Below, piece by piece: positions 51,538 to 59,516 of a stretch of 64,000 bases of DNA (position 1 is the stretch's first letter; each line of letters starts with the position of its first letter). The notes under the pieces are model-generated. The model searched no databases and had not been told where the DNA came from. It saw only the letters and a list, made by a program, of their open reading frames with translations. The stretch lies in the NCBI GenBank assembly GCA_034506175.1, contig JAPDQB010000018.1, positions 46,445-110,444 on the forward strand, read 5' to 3'. This DNA is from a candidate division KSB1 bacterium (GTDB lineage Bacteria; Zhuqueibacterota; Zhuqueibacteria; Zhuqueibacterales; Zhuqueibacteraceae). The translations under genes were made by a program, and so were the position numbers.

Positions 51538-53673
51538 ATGCAACGTTGCCGTATTTTTCCCTCGTTCGCGTTGAGCCTTGCTGTCTTTTGTCAAGCCTTT
51601 CCGGTTCTTTCTCAAACGAATTTTTGGCAACAATCCAACGGCCCGTATGGAGGAATCATCTCTTCCATCGTCATTGATAAGACCGGCCATCTTTTCGCGG
51701 CTGTTTATGGTACCGGGGTCTACCGCTCAAATGACGGTGGCGCGACTTGGTTTCCTGTCAACTTTGGTCTGACGGATAGAGGCATCACGTATTTGGCCGT
51801 TAGCCCGAATAGTCATCTATTCGCGGCCACTGAAGATAGCGGTGTTTTCCGTTACAGTGACGCTGGCAATACATGGAGACCCGTCAACACCGGCTTGACG
51901 AACCGAAATATTCTGATACTCGCCAGCAAACCTAATGGACATTTGTTTGCCGGCACTCGTGATGGCGTGTTTCGGTCAACGGATAACGGTGACACTTGGG
52001 TTGCGCTCACCAACGGTTTACCCAGCAATCTCTATTTTGCCATCGCCTTCAATCCCAGCGGGCATATTTTTGTTGGCTCGGTTCGTCGGGGTGTGTATCG
52101 CTCAACCGATAACGGCGACACCTGGACTTATTCTGGATTGGATGGTGCAACGGTTTTTGCACTGGCGATCAATGCCAGTGGACATATTTTTCTCGGAACC
52201 AGCGGCTTTGGAATTTTCCGCTCGCGGGACAATGGTGAAACTTGGAACCAAATCAATACTGGCCTAACGAATCCGACCATATATTTTCTGGCGATTAATT
52301 CACAAGGCCACGTCTTTGCAGGAACCAATGGCAGCGGTATTTTTCTCTCCACAAACGAGGGGGCAAGCTGGGCGCCGGCAAATGCCGGATTGAACAGCCG
52401 AATTGTCTATGCCTTAGCGTTCAATCAAACTGGTCATCTCTTTGCGGGAACTGGCGGAGGCGGCGTCTATCGCTCTTCAGACAATGCACAGACTTGGGCG
52501 CCTGCCAGCGCGGGCATCATTGGCACGTTCATCTATTCACTCACCGCCAATGCGAACGACGAGGTTTTTGCAGGAACCGAAGAAGCCGGCGTTTTGCGTT
52601 CGACCGATAATGGCGCCAGTTGGACGCCGCTGGACGCCAATCTTTTCATTGGAAGAGTTTACGCTCTTGCCTTCAGTTCGACTGGCCAATTGTTTGCAGG
52701 CACGCAAAGACGCGGCATTTTTCGCTCAGCCGACAACGGCGAAAGTTGGGTTCAGGTCAACAATGGATTAAAAACTCTCGAGGTGCGCGCGCTGACGATC
52801 AACGCGAGTGGTTATGTGTTTGCCGGGACGTTTGGCGAGGGCATTTTCCTTTCAACCAATAACGGTGAAAGCTGGGTTCCCGTCAACAATGGTTTGCCGC
52901 CACAATCCATCGTTATTAGTCTGGCGGTCAATTCGCGCGGTCATATTTTCGCTGGCACGCTTTTTGACGGCATTTTTCGTTCCCTCGACAATGGGGCCTC
53001 TTGGAAGCGCATCATTAACGGCCTGACTAATATCGATGTGCGCGCCATTACGATCAATCGTAATGATGAAATTTTCATTGGAACCTATGGCGGCGGTATC
53101 TTTCGCTCAACCGATAACGGCGATACTTGGATTGAAACACCGCTTGGACTAACGCATCGTTTTATCATCTCGATGGTCATTGACAAACAAGGACATATTT
53201 TTGCCGGCACCAACGGCGGCGGCGTCTTTCGATCGACGGATAATGGCGGCAACTGGGCACGACTAAACGCCGGCCTAACGAATTTACAGGTACGCACGCT
53301 TACTGTGAGCACAAACGGCTATATTTTTGCCGGCACAACGGGAAGCGGGGTTTTCCGCAGTGTCCAAGCCATTACGCCCGTGAGCGAATCTTCTGATCAA
53401 TTGCCCACCAGTTTCATCTTGGGCCAAAATTATCCAAACCCCTTTAATCCATCAACGACCATTCCGTTTACATTGCCTCGCCCCGGTCGGGTGACGTTGA
53501 AGATATTCAACCAAGTGGGAGAAGAAATCGCGACGTTAGTGAACCAGAAACTTGCGGCTGGGCAACACGAAGCGCGCTGGGATGCCATCGGACAAGCAAA
53601 TGGGGTTTACTTCTATCGCCTGCAGACTGATACGGGTTGGGTTCAGACCAGGAAGCTGGTATTGCTCAAATAA
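51538..53673 (+). CDS. Secreted repeat beta-propeller protein with T9SS sorting domain
   Basis: 711 residues from the ATG behind GAGGAGG; a longer frame from 51415 lacks a good start. Residues 1-26 are a signal peptide (FALSLAVFCQAFPVLSQ). About 14 repeats of about 43 residues follow, each with a GHIFAGT..GG.FRSTDNG.TW pattern, like photosynthesis-stability/sialidase BNR propellers; they probably make two beta-propellers. Residues of about 625-711 are the type IX secretion sorting domain: FILGQNYPNPFNPSTTIPF, VTLKIFNQVGEEIATLV, GVYFYRLQTD, TRKLVLLK. It should be exported and attached to or released from the surface. Function is unknown; ligand binding or adhesion is plausible. Confidence 0.9.
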   Translation: MQRCRIFPSFALSLAVFCQAFPVLSQTNFWQQSNGPYGGIISSIVIDKTGHLFAAVYGTGVYRSNDGGATWFPVNFGLTDRGITYLAVSPNSHLFAATEDSGVFRYSDAGNTWRPVNTGLTNRNILILASKPNGHLFAGTRDGVFRSTDNGDTWVALTNGLPSNLYFAIAFNPSGHIFVGSVRRGVYRSTDNGDTWTYSGLDGATVFALAINASGHIFLGTSGFGIFRSRDNGETWNQINTGLTNPTIYFLAINSQGHVFAGTNGSGIFLSTNEGASWAPANAGLNSRIVYALAFNQTGHLFAGTGGGGVYRSSDNAQTWAPASAGIIGTFIYSLTANANDEVFAGTEEAGVLRSTDNGASWTPLDANLFIGRVYALAFSSTGQLFAGTQRRGIFRSADNGESWVQVNNGLKTLEVRALTINASGYVFAGTFGEGIFLSTNNGESWVPVNNGLPPQSIVISLAVNSRGHIFAGTLFDGIFRSLDNGASWKRIINGLTNIDVRAITINRNDEIFIGTYGGGIFRSTDNGDTWIETPLGLTHRFIISMVIDKQGHIFAGTNGGGVFRSTDNGGNWARLNAGLTNLQVRTLTVSTNGYIFAGTTGSGVFRSVQAITPVSESSDQLPTSFILGQNYPNPFNPSTTIPFTLPRPGRVTLKIFNQVGEEIATLVNQKLAAGQHEARWDAIGQANGVYFYRLQTDTGWVQTRKLVLLK

Positions 53674-54128
53674 GGTCAAATGACTCTTGCTTTGGGGGAT
53701 AGTTCAGTTTTATCTTTATTGTGTAATGGCAGATGCAATTAACAGGGAGACGAGTTTCCCCTGAAAAAAAGTTTGTAGTCTCGCCTGAAGGCGACACGAC
53801 AAACGTTTATTTTCATCATTATCGGATGTCGAGCCCGGCATGGGCAATTACCATGAATAAAGGCAGTGGTTCTCCGAAGACTCAGTCGCACCTTCAACCC
53901 TCTATTACCCAACGCGGACAAGCCGCAACCAAAAAGAACTACTCGCTCACAGAAATGGAACTCTCACCGAAGTGAATTGTTTTCTGTGAGAGTTCCAATT
54001 CTGTGAGCCAAAAGTCTTTGCTTTTTTGCAAAAATTTGAGTATCAAGGAGACTAGATTATTGATTCTTCCGCTTCGCCAGTGTATGGTATTTGTTACGGG
54101 GATGAGCCATGATACTAGTTTTTGATAA
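53674..54128. other. 455-bp non-coding region after the T9SS propeller gene
   Basis: No believable gene; a short frame at 53733-53975 has low-complexity content and no ribosome-binding site. It holds a CGCCTGAAGGCG palindrome (about 53778-53790) of a kind common in intergenic repeats, and the long inverted repeat 53946-54007 (separate entry). The tail merges into the T9SS-domain remnant. Confidence 0.6.
53946..54007. repeat. 22-bp inverted repeat with 18-base loop
   Basis: Arms 53946-53967 and 53986-54007 are complementary over 22 bases with one mismatch (CTCACAGAA(A/T)TGGAACTC type). It could fold to a stable hairpin; a T-rich stretch (about 54015-54027) follows, so a terminator role is possible though distant. 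It may also be a miniature mobile element; no target duplication was seen. Confidence 0.8.
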
Positions 54129-54344
54129 ACGATTGCGTTCACGCTGCCGCACCTGAATCACGTGACGCTCAAAGTTTTCAACCAACTTGGCGAAGAAGTG
54201 GCCACCCTGGTTGATCAAAAACTGCCGGCGGGCCGGCACGAAGCGCCATTGGATGCCAGCGGCTGGCCGAGCGGCGTCTATTTCTATCGCTTGCAGGCAG
54301 AAGATAATTTTGTTGCAACCAGAAAGCTTATGTTGGTCAAATAG
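54129..54344 (+). pseudogene. Orphan T9SS C-terminal sorting-domain fragment
   Basis: A frame opened by TAA at 54126-54128 reads TIAFTLPHLNHVTLKVFNQL, then EEVATLVDQKLPAGRHEA, GVYFYRLQAEDNF and ATRKLMLVK: about 70 residues of a type IX sorting domain without the NYPNPFNP start or any passenger. It is very similar to the end of the propeller protein 500 bp upstream (IPFTLPRPGRVTLKIFNQVG), so it is the 3' stump of a duplicated or deleted neighbour gene. It is not expected to be expressed. Confidence 0.85.
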
Positions 54345-54450
54345 CAGAGGGCATGGAGCATAGCGCATGGCAATGGCGCTCCATGCTCTATGCACCTCGC
54401 CCTCTGCTCCATGCTCGCTGCACTCTGCTCAATGCCCTCTGCGCCATGCC
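54343..54450. repeat. Heptamer repeat array around the MobA-like start
   Basis: From 54381 to 54450 ten consecutive 7-mers follow the loose pattern C-N-N-TGC-N (CCATGCT, CTATGCA, CCTCGCC, CTCTGCT, and so on). From 54343 to 54370 the complementary pattern (AGCAGAG, GGCATGG, AGCATAG, CGCATGG) gives an inverted array. The start codon of the next gene (54446) lies in the last heptamer. The same period-7 design is seen at 1621-1726 and upstream of crtB (about 35843-35885). Confidence 0.7.
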
Positions 54451-55048
54451 CAAAATCTCCGCTCTCGTTCTTGCCGCCGGAGAATCAAAGCGAATCCCGG
54501 GGAAAAACAAATTACTCCTGCCATTCGCCGGAAAAACCATTGTCGAATGTACCGTCGATACGGTTTTGCAAGCTGCTGTTGACGACGTGATCCTCGTGCT
54601 CGGTCATGAAGCCGAGACGATAAAAAAAGTTGTGGGAGACCGGCCAATTAAAATCGCCTTTAATCCCGATTATCGCAACGGCATGGCCGGCTCGATTCAC
54701 ACCGGCCTAACGGCGCTCTCTCCGACGGCGACGGCGGTGATGATTTGCTTAGTCGACCAACCTCTGATTCAATCCGCCGAATTAAATTTACTCATCACTG
54801 CCTTTTCACAGGCAAAGGAAAAATCAATTGCCGTGCCGGTATTCAAAGGGCAGCGCGGCAATCCGGTGATTTTTGACTTGCGTTATCGCGCTGAAATGCT
54901 CACTTTAAAAGGGGATGTCGGCTGCAAGCCGATCATCGCCCGGCATCCCGAGGCGGTTGTGGAAGTCGAAATGCCAACCGGAAATATTTTGGAAGACGCC
55001 GACACTTCGGAAGCTTATGCACGTCTCGTGATGTTAAGCAACCACTAA
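54446..55048 (+). CDS. MobA-like NTP transferase (MocA-type cytidylyltransferase-like)
   Basis: 200 residues from ATG 54446, chosen because the nucleotide-binding ISALVLAAGESKRIPG starts right after; upstream sequence is a heptamer repeat. Seen: KNKLLLPFAGKTIVE, VLGHEAETIKKVV, NPDYRNGMAGSIHTGL, MICLVDQPLI and GDVGCKPIIARHPE. This is the MocA/MobA group that transfers CMP or GMP to molybdopterin for molybdenum enzymes, or a related sugar-1-phosphate transferase. No molybdenum-hydroxylase genes are in the window, so the pathway is unproven. No ribosome-binding site is recognisable within the repeat. Confidence 0.85.
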   Translation: MPKISALVLAAGESKRIPGKNKLLLPFAGKTIVECTVDTVLQAAVDDVILVLGHEAETIKKVVGDRPIKIAFNPDYRNGMAGSIHTGLTALSPTATAVMICLVDQPLIQSAELNLLITAFSQAKEKSIAVPVFKGQRGNPVIFDLRYRAEMLTLKGDVGCKPIIARHPEAVVEVEMPTGNILEDADTSEAYARLVMLSNH

Positions 55049-55057
55049 ACATAAAAC

Positions 55058-55086
55058 TTGACTTTTGCACATATACGCCATATCTT
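55058..55086 (+). promoter_or_regulatory. Candidate sigma-70 promoter of the TumE module
   Basis: TTGACT (55058-55063), 17 bases, TATCTT (55081-55086). Transcription would begin near 55093, leaving a leader of about 70 nt before the antitoxin ATG at 55162. A matched spacing and near-consensus hexamers support it. Confidence 0.5.
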
Positions 55087-55161
55087 TATGCAAATAAGAT
55101 TTTCAACAATCTTCGATGTCCAGTCGCCGATATTTACAATGAAAACTCAAAGTGGTGCTCC

Positions 55162-55446
55162 ATGAAACTTACTGTACAGGAAATTCTGGAAGATTTGCAC
55201 GCCGCTGAAAGGGATTGCCAAATGTTTGAACTAAAATATGGTGTCCTGTCGGAATATTTTTATGTTGCCTACATGAACGGCTCATTGGAAGATAACGGCA
55301 ATCCTGATTTTGCACTTTGGGCTGGTTCCTACGAGGTCAAAATAAATCGAGAGAATGCCTATCGCAATCTGGTGCTGGTACGATCATCTCTTTTTTCCGA
55401 TCTAGCGAACTTGAAGATTGAACATGTGGAACATCAGCCAGTATGA
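55162..55446 (+). CDS. Putative antitoxin of a TumE-type module
   Basis: 94 residues, acidic and mostly helical: LTVQEILEDLHAAERDCQMF, then KYGVLSEYFYVAYMNG, and a final hydrophobic helix ENAYRNLVLVRSSLFSDLA. No helix-turn-helix is evident. It is called antitoxin because it directly precedes and overlaps by 23 bases the TumE-like gene, the standard order. It resembles the upstream split frame at 21429-21719 only in size and place, not obviously in sequence. Confidence 0.6.
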   Translation: MKLTVQEILEDLHAAERDCQMFELKYGVLSEYFYVAYMNGSLEDNGNPDFALWAGSYEVKINRENAYRNLVLVRSSLFSDLANLKIEHVEHQPV

Positions 55447-55846
55447 GAGCCTGGTTTATAATATCCAGGCCAATTCTCAATATATCGAGCCTTCCAATTT
55501 GGTTCTCCAGCGACGAGGCAAGTTTAATTGCTGGTTGATAGGCAGTATCCGGTTTGCAAAGAGCTTTCGTTTGGAAATTGCGGAAGCTCTCGATTTCACT
55601 TCTGAATCTTTCATCCGGCATTATAGTTATGCCGTTCTTCGTGGCGACGAAAGGTTGTATTGGTACGATTCTCAAGCCCATCCGAACGACCCCACTTTAC
55701 AATCAACTCACCCCCACCACAAGCACATTCCACCCGATATAAAACATCATCGTATTCCCGCGCCATATTTGTCTTTCGATAAGCCCAACTTGCCTTTTCC
55801 TATTCGTGAAATTGAAGAGCAATTCCTTAAGTCAACAACTTCTTGA
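55424..55846 (+). CDS. tumE: TumE-family (DUF6516) toxin
   Basis: 140 residues from ATG 55424 (a TTG at 55418 is alternative). Family signature is clear: IRHYSYAVLRGDERLYWYDS, PHPNDPTL-like AHPNDPTLQSTHPHHKHIPP, DIKHHRIPAP, then LSFDKPNLPFPIREIEEQF. TumE proteins are toxins of two-gene modules with a partner antitoxin upstream; the molecular activity is not known to me. In contrast to the other modules in this window both genes look intact, so it could be active. Confidence 0.8.
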   Translation: MWNISQYESLVYNIQANSQYIEPSNLVLQRRGKFNCWLIGSIRFAKSFRLEIAEALDFTSESFIRHYSYAVLRGDERLYWYDSQAHPNDPTLQSTHPHHKHIPPDIKHHRIPAPYLSFDKPNLPFPIREIEEQFLKSTTS

Positions 55847-56059
55847 AGGTTCTCGACGCAATTTATCGCCATACCCTACACTGGCAGGAATTGACAACAG
55901 ATTTGGCCGAAGGCGTCAACGAAAGTAACTCCAGAAAAAAGCATCCGTATAAAAATGACACCAGGGATCGAGGAACGCTTGCAATCCATGGCAGAAAATG
56001 TTAGATCGAGACCATAAATTTTTGAAAAGCTTCTATCACAATTTTAAACATCGTAACCC

Positions 56060-59000
56060 ATGCACTGCCCCAGCTGCGGCTTTGAAAATCCCGCTAGCAT
56101 GAAGTTTTGCGGCGCTTGTGCGGCGCCGCTGAAAAATATTTGTGCCAACTGCGGCTTCGAAAATCCGCCGGGATTCAAGTTTTGCGGCCAATGCGGCGCG
56201 TCACTCACCGGCGCCACGCCGGCGCCGGCAGCTCCCCAACACAAAACACCGGAGGCCGAGCGCCGGCATTTAACTGTGATGTTTTGCGATTTGGTCGGCT
56301 CGACTTCACTCGCCCACCAGCTCGATCCGGAAGAACTGCGCCAAGTGGTGCGCCAATATCAGGAGGTTTGCGCCGAGGCCATCAATCGTTTTGAGGGCAA
56401 TATCGCGCAGTATCTCGGCGACGGCATTCTCGCCTATTTTGGGTATCCCCGCACTCATGAAGATGAAGCCCGGCGTGCGGTGCGAGCCGGCCTGGAAATA
56501 CTCGACAACATGCAGCAATTGAACGCCCGCCTGCAGCGGGAGATCGGCGTCAATCTCGCCGTCCGTGTCGGCATTCACACCGGCCTCGTCGTGGTCGGTG
56601 AAATGGGTACGCCCCAGAAACGGGAACAGCTCGCGTTGGGAAAAACGCCAAACCTGGCAGCGCGTTTGCAAGGTCTGGCCGATCCGAACGCGGTCGTCAT
56701 CAGCGCGGCAACCCATCGGCTGGTGCAGGGTTTCTTCGCGTGTCAATCGCTTGGGCTGCACAAACTCAAGGGCATTCCCCTGCCGCTGGAGGTATTTCGG
56801 GTTTTGCACGAAACCGAGGCGCAAAGCCGGTTTGAAGCGACGCTTGCTCAGGGCTTGACGCCGCTGATTGGCAAACAAAAAGAAGTGGAGATGCTGCTGC
56901 AACAGTGGCAGCAAACGCAACAAGGGCGCCTGCAGATTACGCTGCTCAAAGGCGAGGCCGGCATCGGCAAATCGCGCTTGCTGCGCGCTTTCAAAGACCG
57001 CCTCGGCGAGGCGCCGCATCTTTGGCTGGAAAGCCAATGCCTGCCCTATCATCAAAACAGCGCGCTTTATCCAATCTTCGATCTGCTTCAGCGCCTGCTG
57101 GCATTTCGCCGCGAGGAACCGTGCGAAAGCAAAACCGCCAAAATCGAGAAGCTGCTCGCCCAGTACGATTTTCCAACCGCCGAAGCTGTGCTGTTATTTT
57201 CCGATCTGCTTTGCGTGCCGCTGGGTGGAGGTCAAGCCGGTCCGCGCCTGAATCCGCAGCGCCAAAAACAAAAAACGCTGGAGGCCGTGCTGCAACTGTT
57301 GTTGAAAATGGCGCAGCAGCAGCCGGTTGTCTTTGTCGTTGAAGATTTGCACTGGGCGGATGCTTCCACGTTGGAACTGCTCGATCTTCTCATTTCGCAA
57401 CCGCCGGCGGCGTATATGCTCGCGCTGCTCATCACGCGCCCGGAATTTTCGCCGGCGTGGGAAAACCGTCCGGAGATCAACCGCCTCTTCCTCAATCGCT
57501 TGACGCCCGGGCAAATCGAAATTATGGTGGGGCAAATCACCGGCGGCCGGGCTTTGCCTGAACCGGTGCTGCGGCAAATCGTTATGAAAACCGATGGCGT
57601 GCCGTTGTTCATCGAAGAGCTGACCAAAATGGTTCTGGAGTCCGGCTTGTTGCGGGAGGTCAGCGATCATTATGAGCTATCCGGCCCGCTGCCGCCGCTG
57701 GCGATTCCGGCCACCCTGCAGGATTCCTTGATGGCGCGATTGGATCGCCTGGCGCCGGTGAAGGAGATTGCCCAGGTCGGCGCCGCCATTGGCCGGGAGT
57801 TTTCCTACGAGCTGATTCAAGCGGTGACCAATTTGCCTGAAGATACGTTGCAAGACGGCCTGTCACAGTTGGTGAATGCCGAATTGCTTTACCCCAAAAA
57901 CACTCCCACCAACGGTACGATTTATGTTTTCAAACATGCGCTGATTCAAGATACGGCCTACGAATCGTTGCTGAAAAGCACGCGACAACAATATCATCTG
58001 CGCATTGCAGAGATGTTAAAGGATCGTTTTACGGAGACGATTCTCACCCAGCCCGAGCTGCTGGCGCAGCATTACACCGAAGCCGGCATCAAGGAAACCG
58101 CGGTGGTTTATTGGGAGATGGCCGGACGGCGCGCCATCGAGCATTCGGCAAATGTCGAGGCCATCAATCATCTTACCAAGGGGTTGGAGTTGCTGCGAAC
58201 TCTTCCCGAAAATACGCACCGCCACGAACGGGAACTCGAACTCTTGACCTATCTCGGTGTGGCGCTGACGGCGATCAAAGGCTATTCCGATCCCGAAGTC
58301 GAAAAGGTTTACACCCGCGCGCGCGAATTGTGCCAACATGTCGAGCGGACGCCCCGGCTTTCTTCGGCGATGCTGGGCTTGTGGAAGGGCGCCTTGATCC
58401 GCTCCGATTTGCAGCGTGCTCACGAGCTGGCGCAAGAGTGCATGCGTTTAACCGCCAACAAAAAAAACTCGGAATTGCGCATGACCGCGCAGATCATGCT
58501 GGGCGTTGCCTTGCTCTATCAAGGTGAAATCCTCTCAGCGCATAAATACTTGACCGAGGCCGTTCGTTTATACAATCCGGCCGAGCATCACAGCGATGCT
58601 TTTGATTACGGCGAGGATCCCGGGGTTGTCGGTTTGGTCTATCTGGCTTTTACCGCCTGGATGCTGGGTTATCCCGACCAGGCGTTGAAGCACAGCGACG
58701 CCGCTTTGGCGCTGGCGAAAAAGTTGGATCACCCTTTTACGCTGGCCCTGGCGCTCAATCTGACTGCCTGGATAAATGAATTGCGGCAGGAAATTCACAT
58801 TGTTCGGGAGCGCGGCGAGGCTTTGATCGCGCTGGCCGAAGAACAGGGCTTTTCATTTTGGCGGGCGTGCGGCTTCATTCAAAAGGGCAGCGCTTTATTT
58901 GAATTGGGACAACAGGAAGAAGGCATTGCGCTCGTGAACAAGGGCATGGCTGCTTTGCAGGCTTCCGGCGCGATGATCGGCCTTGCCGGCGGGCTGGCGC

Positions 59001-59386
59001 AGCGGGCTTTGGCCTATGGCAAAATCGGGCGCGTCGAAGAGGGTCTGCAACTGGTGGATGAAGCCATCGCCGTCATCAAGAATGGCGTCGAGCGCCAGCT
59101 TGAAGCTGAAAACTATCGCATCAAAGGCGAGCTTTTGCTGATGCAGAGGTCCGTCGATGAGCAACAAGCTGAAGCTTGTTTTACTCACGCCCTCGAGGTG
59201 GCGCGGCGCCAGCAGGCCAAATCGTGGGAATTGCGCCTTGCGACCAGTTTGGGAAGGTTTTGGATAAACCAGGGCAAGCGCGCCGAAGCGCACGCTTTGT
59301 TGGCGGAAGCCTACAACTGGTTCACGGAAGGATTTGACACCGCGGATTTGCGAGAGGCGAAGGCGCTGCTGGAGGAGTTGGCGTGA
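56060..59386 (+). CDS. Zinc-ribbon / class III nucleotidyl cyclase / AAA ATPase / TPR regulator
   Basis: 1108 residues. Residues 1-53: two zinc ribbons (MHCPSCGFENPASMKFCGAC; CANCGFENPPGFKFCGQCG). Residues of about 72-255: a class III cyclase domain with both metal Asp (TVMFCDLVGSTSLAH; QYLGDGILAYFGYP) and RVGIHTGLVVVGEMG. Residues of about 268-560: an AAA/STAND ATPase with Walker A GEAGIGKSRLL and Walker B VFVVEDLHWADAST. Residues of about 640-1108: TPR-like helices. Such proteins are read as signal-transduction ATPases that may make cAMP or cGMP on sensing a partner. The architecture resembles mammalian soluble adenylyl cyclase except for one cyclase domain instead of two. It is monocistronic with a terminator behind it. 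Confidence 0.9.
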   Translation: MHCPSCGFENPASMKFCGACAAPLKNICANCGFENPPGFKFCGQCGASLTGATPAPAAPQHKTPEAERRHLTVMFCDLVGSTSLAHQLDPEELRQVVRQYQEVCAEAINRFEGNIAQYLGDGILAYFGYPRTHEDEARRAVRAGLEILDNMQQLNARLQREIGVNLAVRVGIHTGLVVVGEMGTPQKREQLALGKTPNLAARLQGLADPNAVVISAATHRLVQGFFACQSLGLHKLKGIPLPLEVFRVLHETEAQSRFEATLAQGLTPLIGKQKEVEMLLQQWQQTQQGRLQITLLKGEAGIGKSRLLRAFKDRLGEAPHLWLESQCLPYHQNSALYPIFDLLQRLLAFRREEPCESKTAKIEKLLAQYDFPTAEAVLLFSDLLCVPLGGGQAGPRLNPQRQKQKTLEAVLQLLLKMAQQQPVVFVVEDLHWADASTLELLDLLISQPPAAYMLALLITRPEFSPAWENRPEINRLFLNRLTPGQIEIMVGQITGGRALPEPVLRQIVMKTDGVPLFIEELTKMVLESGLLREVSDHYELSGPLPPLAIPATLQDSLMARLDRLAPVKEIAQVGAAIGREFSYELIQAVTNLPEDTLQDGLSQLVNAELLYPKNTPTNGTIYVFKHALIQDTAYESLLKSTRQQYHLRIAEMLKDRFTETILTQPELLAQHYTEAGIKETAVVYWEMAGRRAIEHSANVEAINHLTKGLELLRTLPENTHRHERELELLTYLGVALTAIKGYSDPEVEKVYTRARELCQHVERTPRLSSAMLGLWKGALIRSDLQRAHELAQECMRLTANKKNSELRMTAQIMLGVALLYQGEILSAHKYLTEAVRLYNPAEHHSDAFDYGEDPGVVGLVYLAFTAWMLGYPDQALKHSDAALALAKKLDHPFTLALALNLTAWINELRQEIHIVRERGEALIALAEEQGFSFWRACGFIQKGSALFELGQQEEGIALVNKGMAALQASGAMIGLAGGLAQRALAYGKIGRVEEGLQLVDEAIAVIKNGVERQLEAENYRIKGELLLMQRSVDEQQAEACFTHALEVARRQQAKSWELRLATSLGRFWINQGKRAEAHALLAEAYNWFTEGFDTADLREAKALLEELA

Positions 59387-59450
59387 TCAAAAAATTCTAA
59401 GAAAACTCAAGATTCCATTTTTTGCCTCGGATTAAAACCCCCCAAAAACA

Positions 59451-59481
59451 GAAATGCCCCGTTCTCAAAACGGAGCATTTC
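59451..59481. terminator. Bidirectional intrinsic terminator
   Basis: Arms GAAATGCCCCGTT (59451-59463) and AACGGAGCATTTC (59469-59481) pair with one mismatch around a five-base loop. It lies between the convergent cyclase and SusD genes, with an A-run on its left side that would be the U-run for leftward transcripts. Confidence 0.8.
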
Positions 59482-59516
59482 CATGATCGCACAAATTGGG
59501 AGGCAGCAAATTTAAA

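Noticed and set aside
53733..53975. 80-residue plus-strand gene
   Set aside because: No ribosome-binding site, unusual composition and overlap with intergenic palindromes.
55847..56059. Gene remnant between tumE and the cyclase gene
   Set aside because: A frame reading VLDAIYRHTLHWQELTTDL can be seen, but I recognise no family and no start, so I do not call it.
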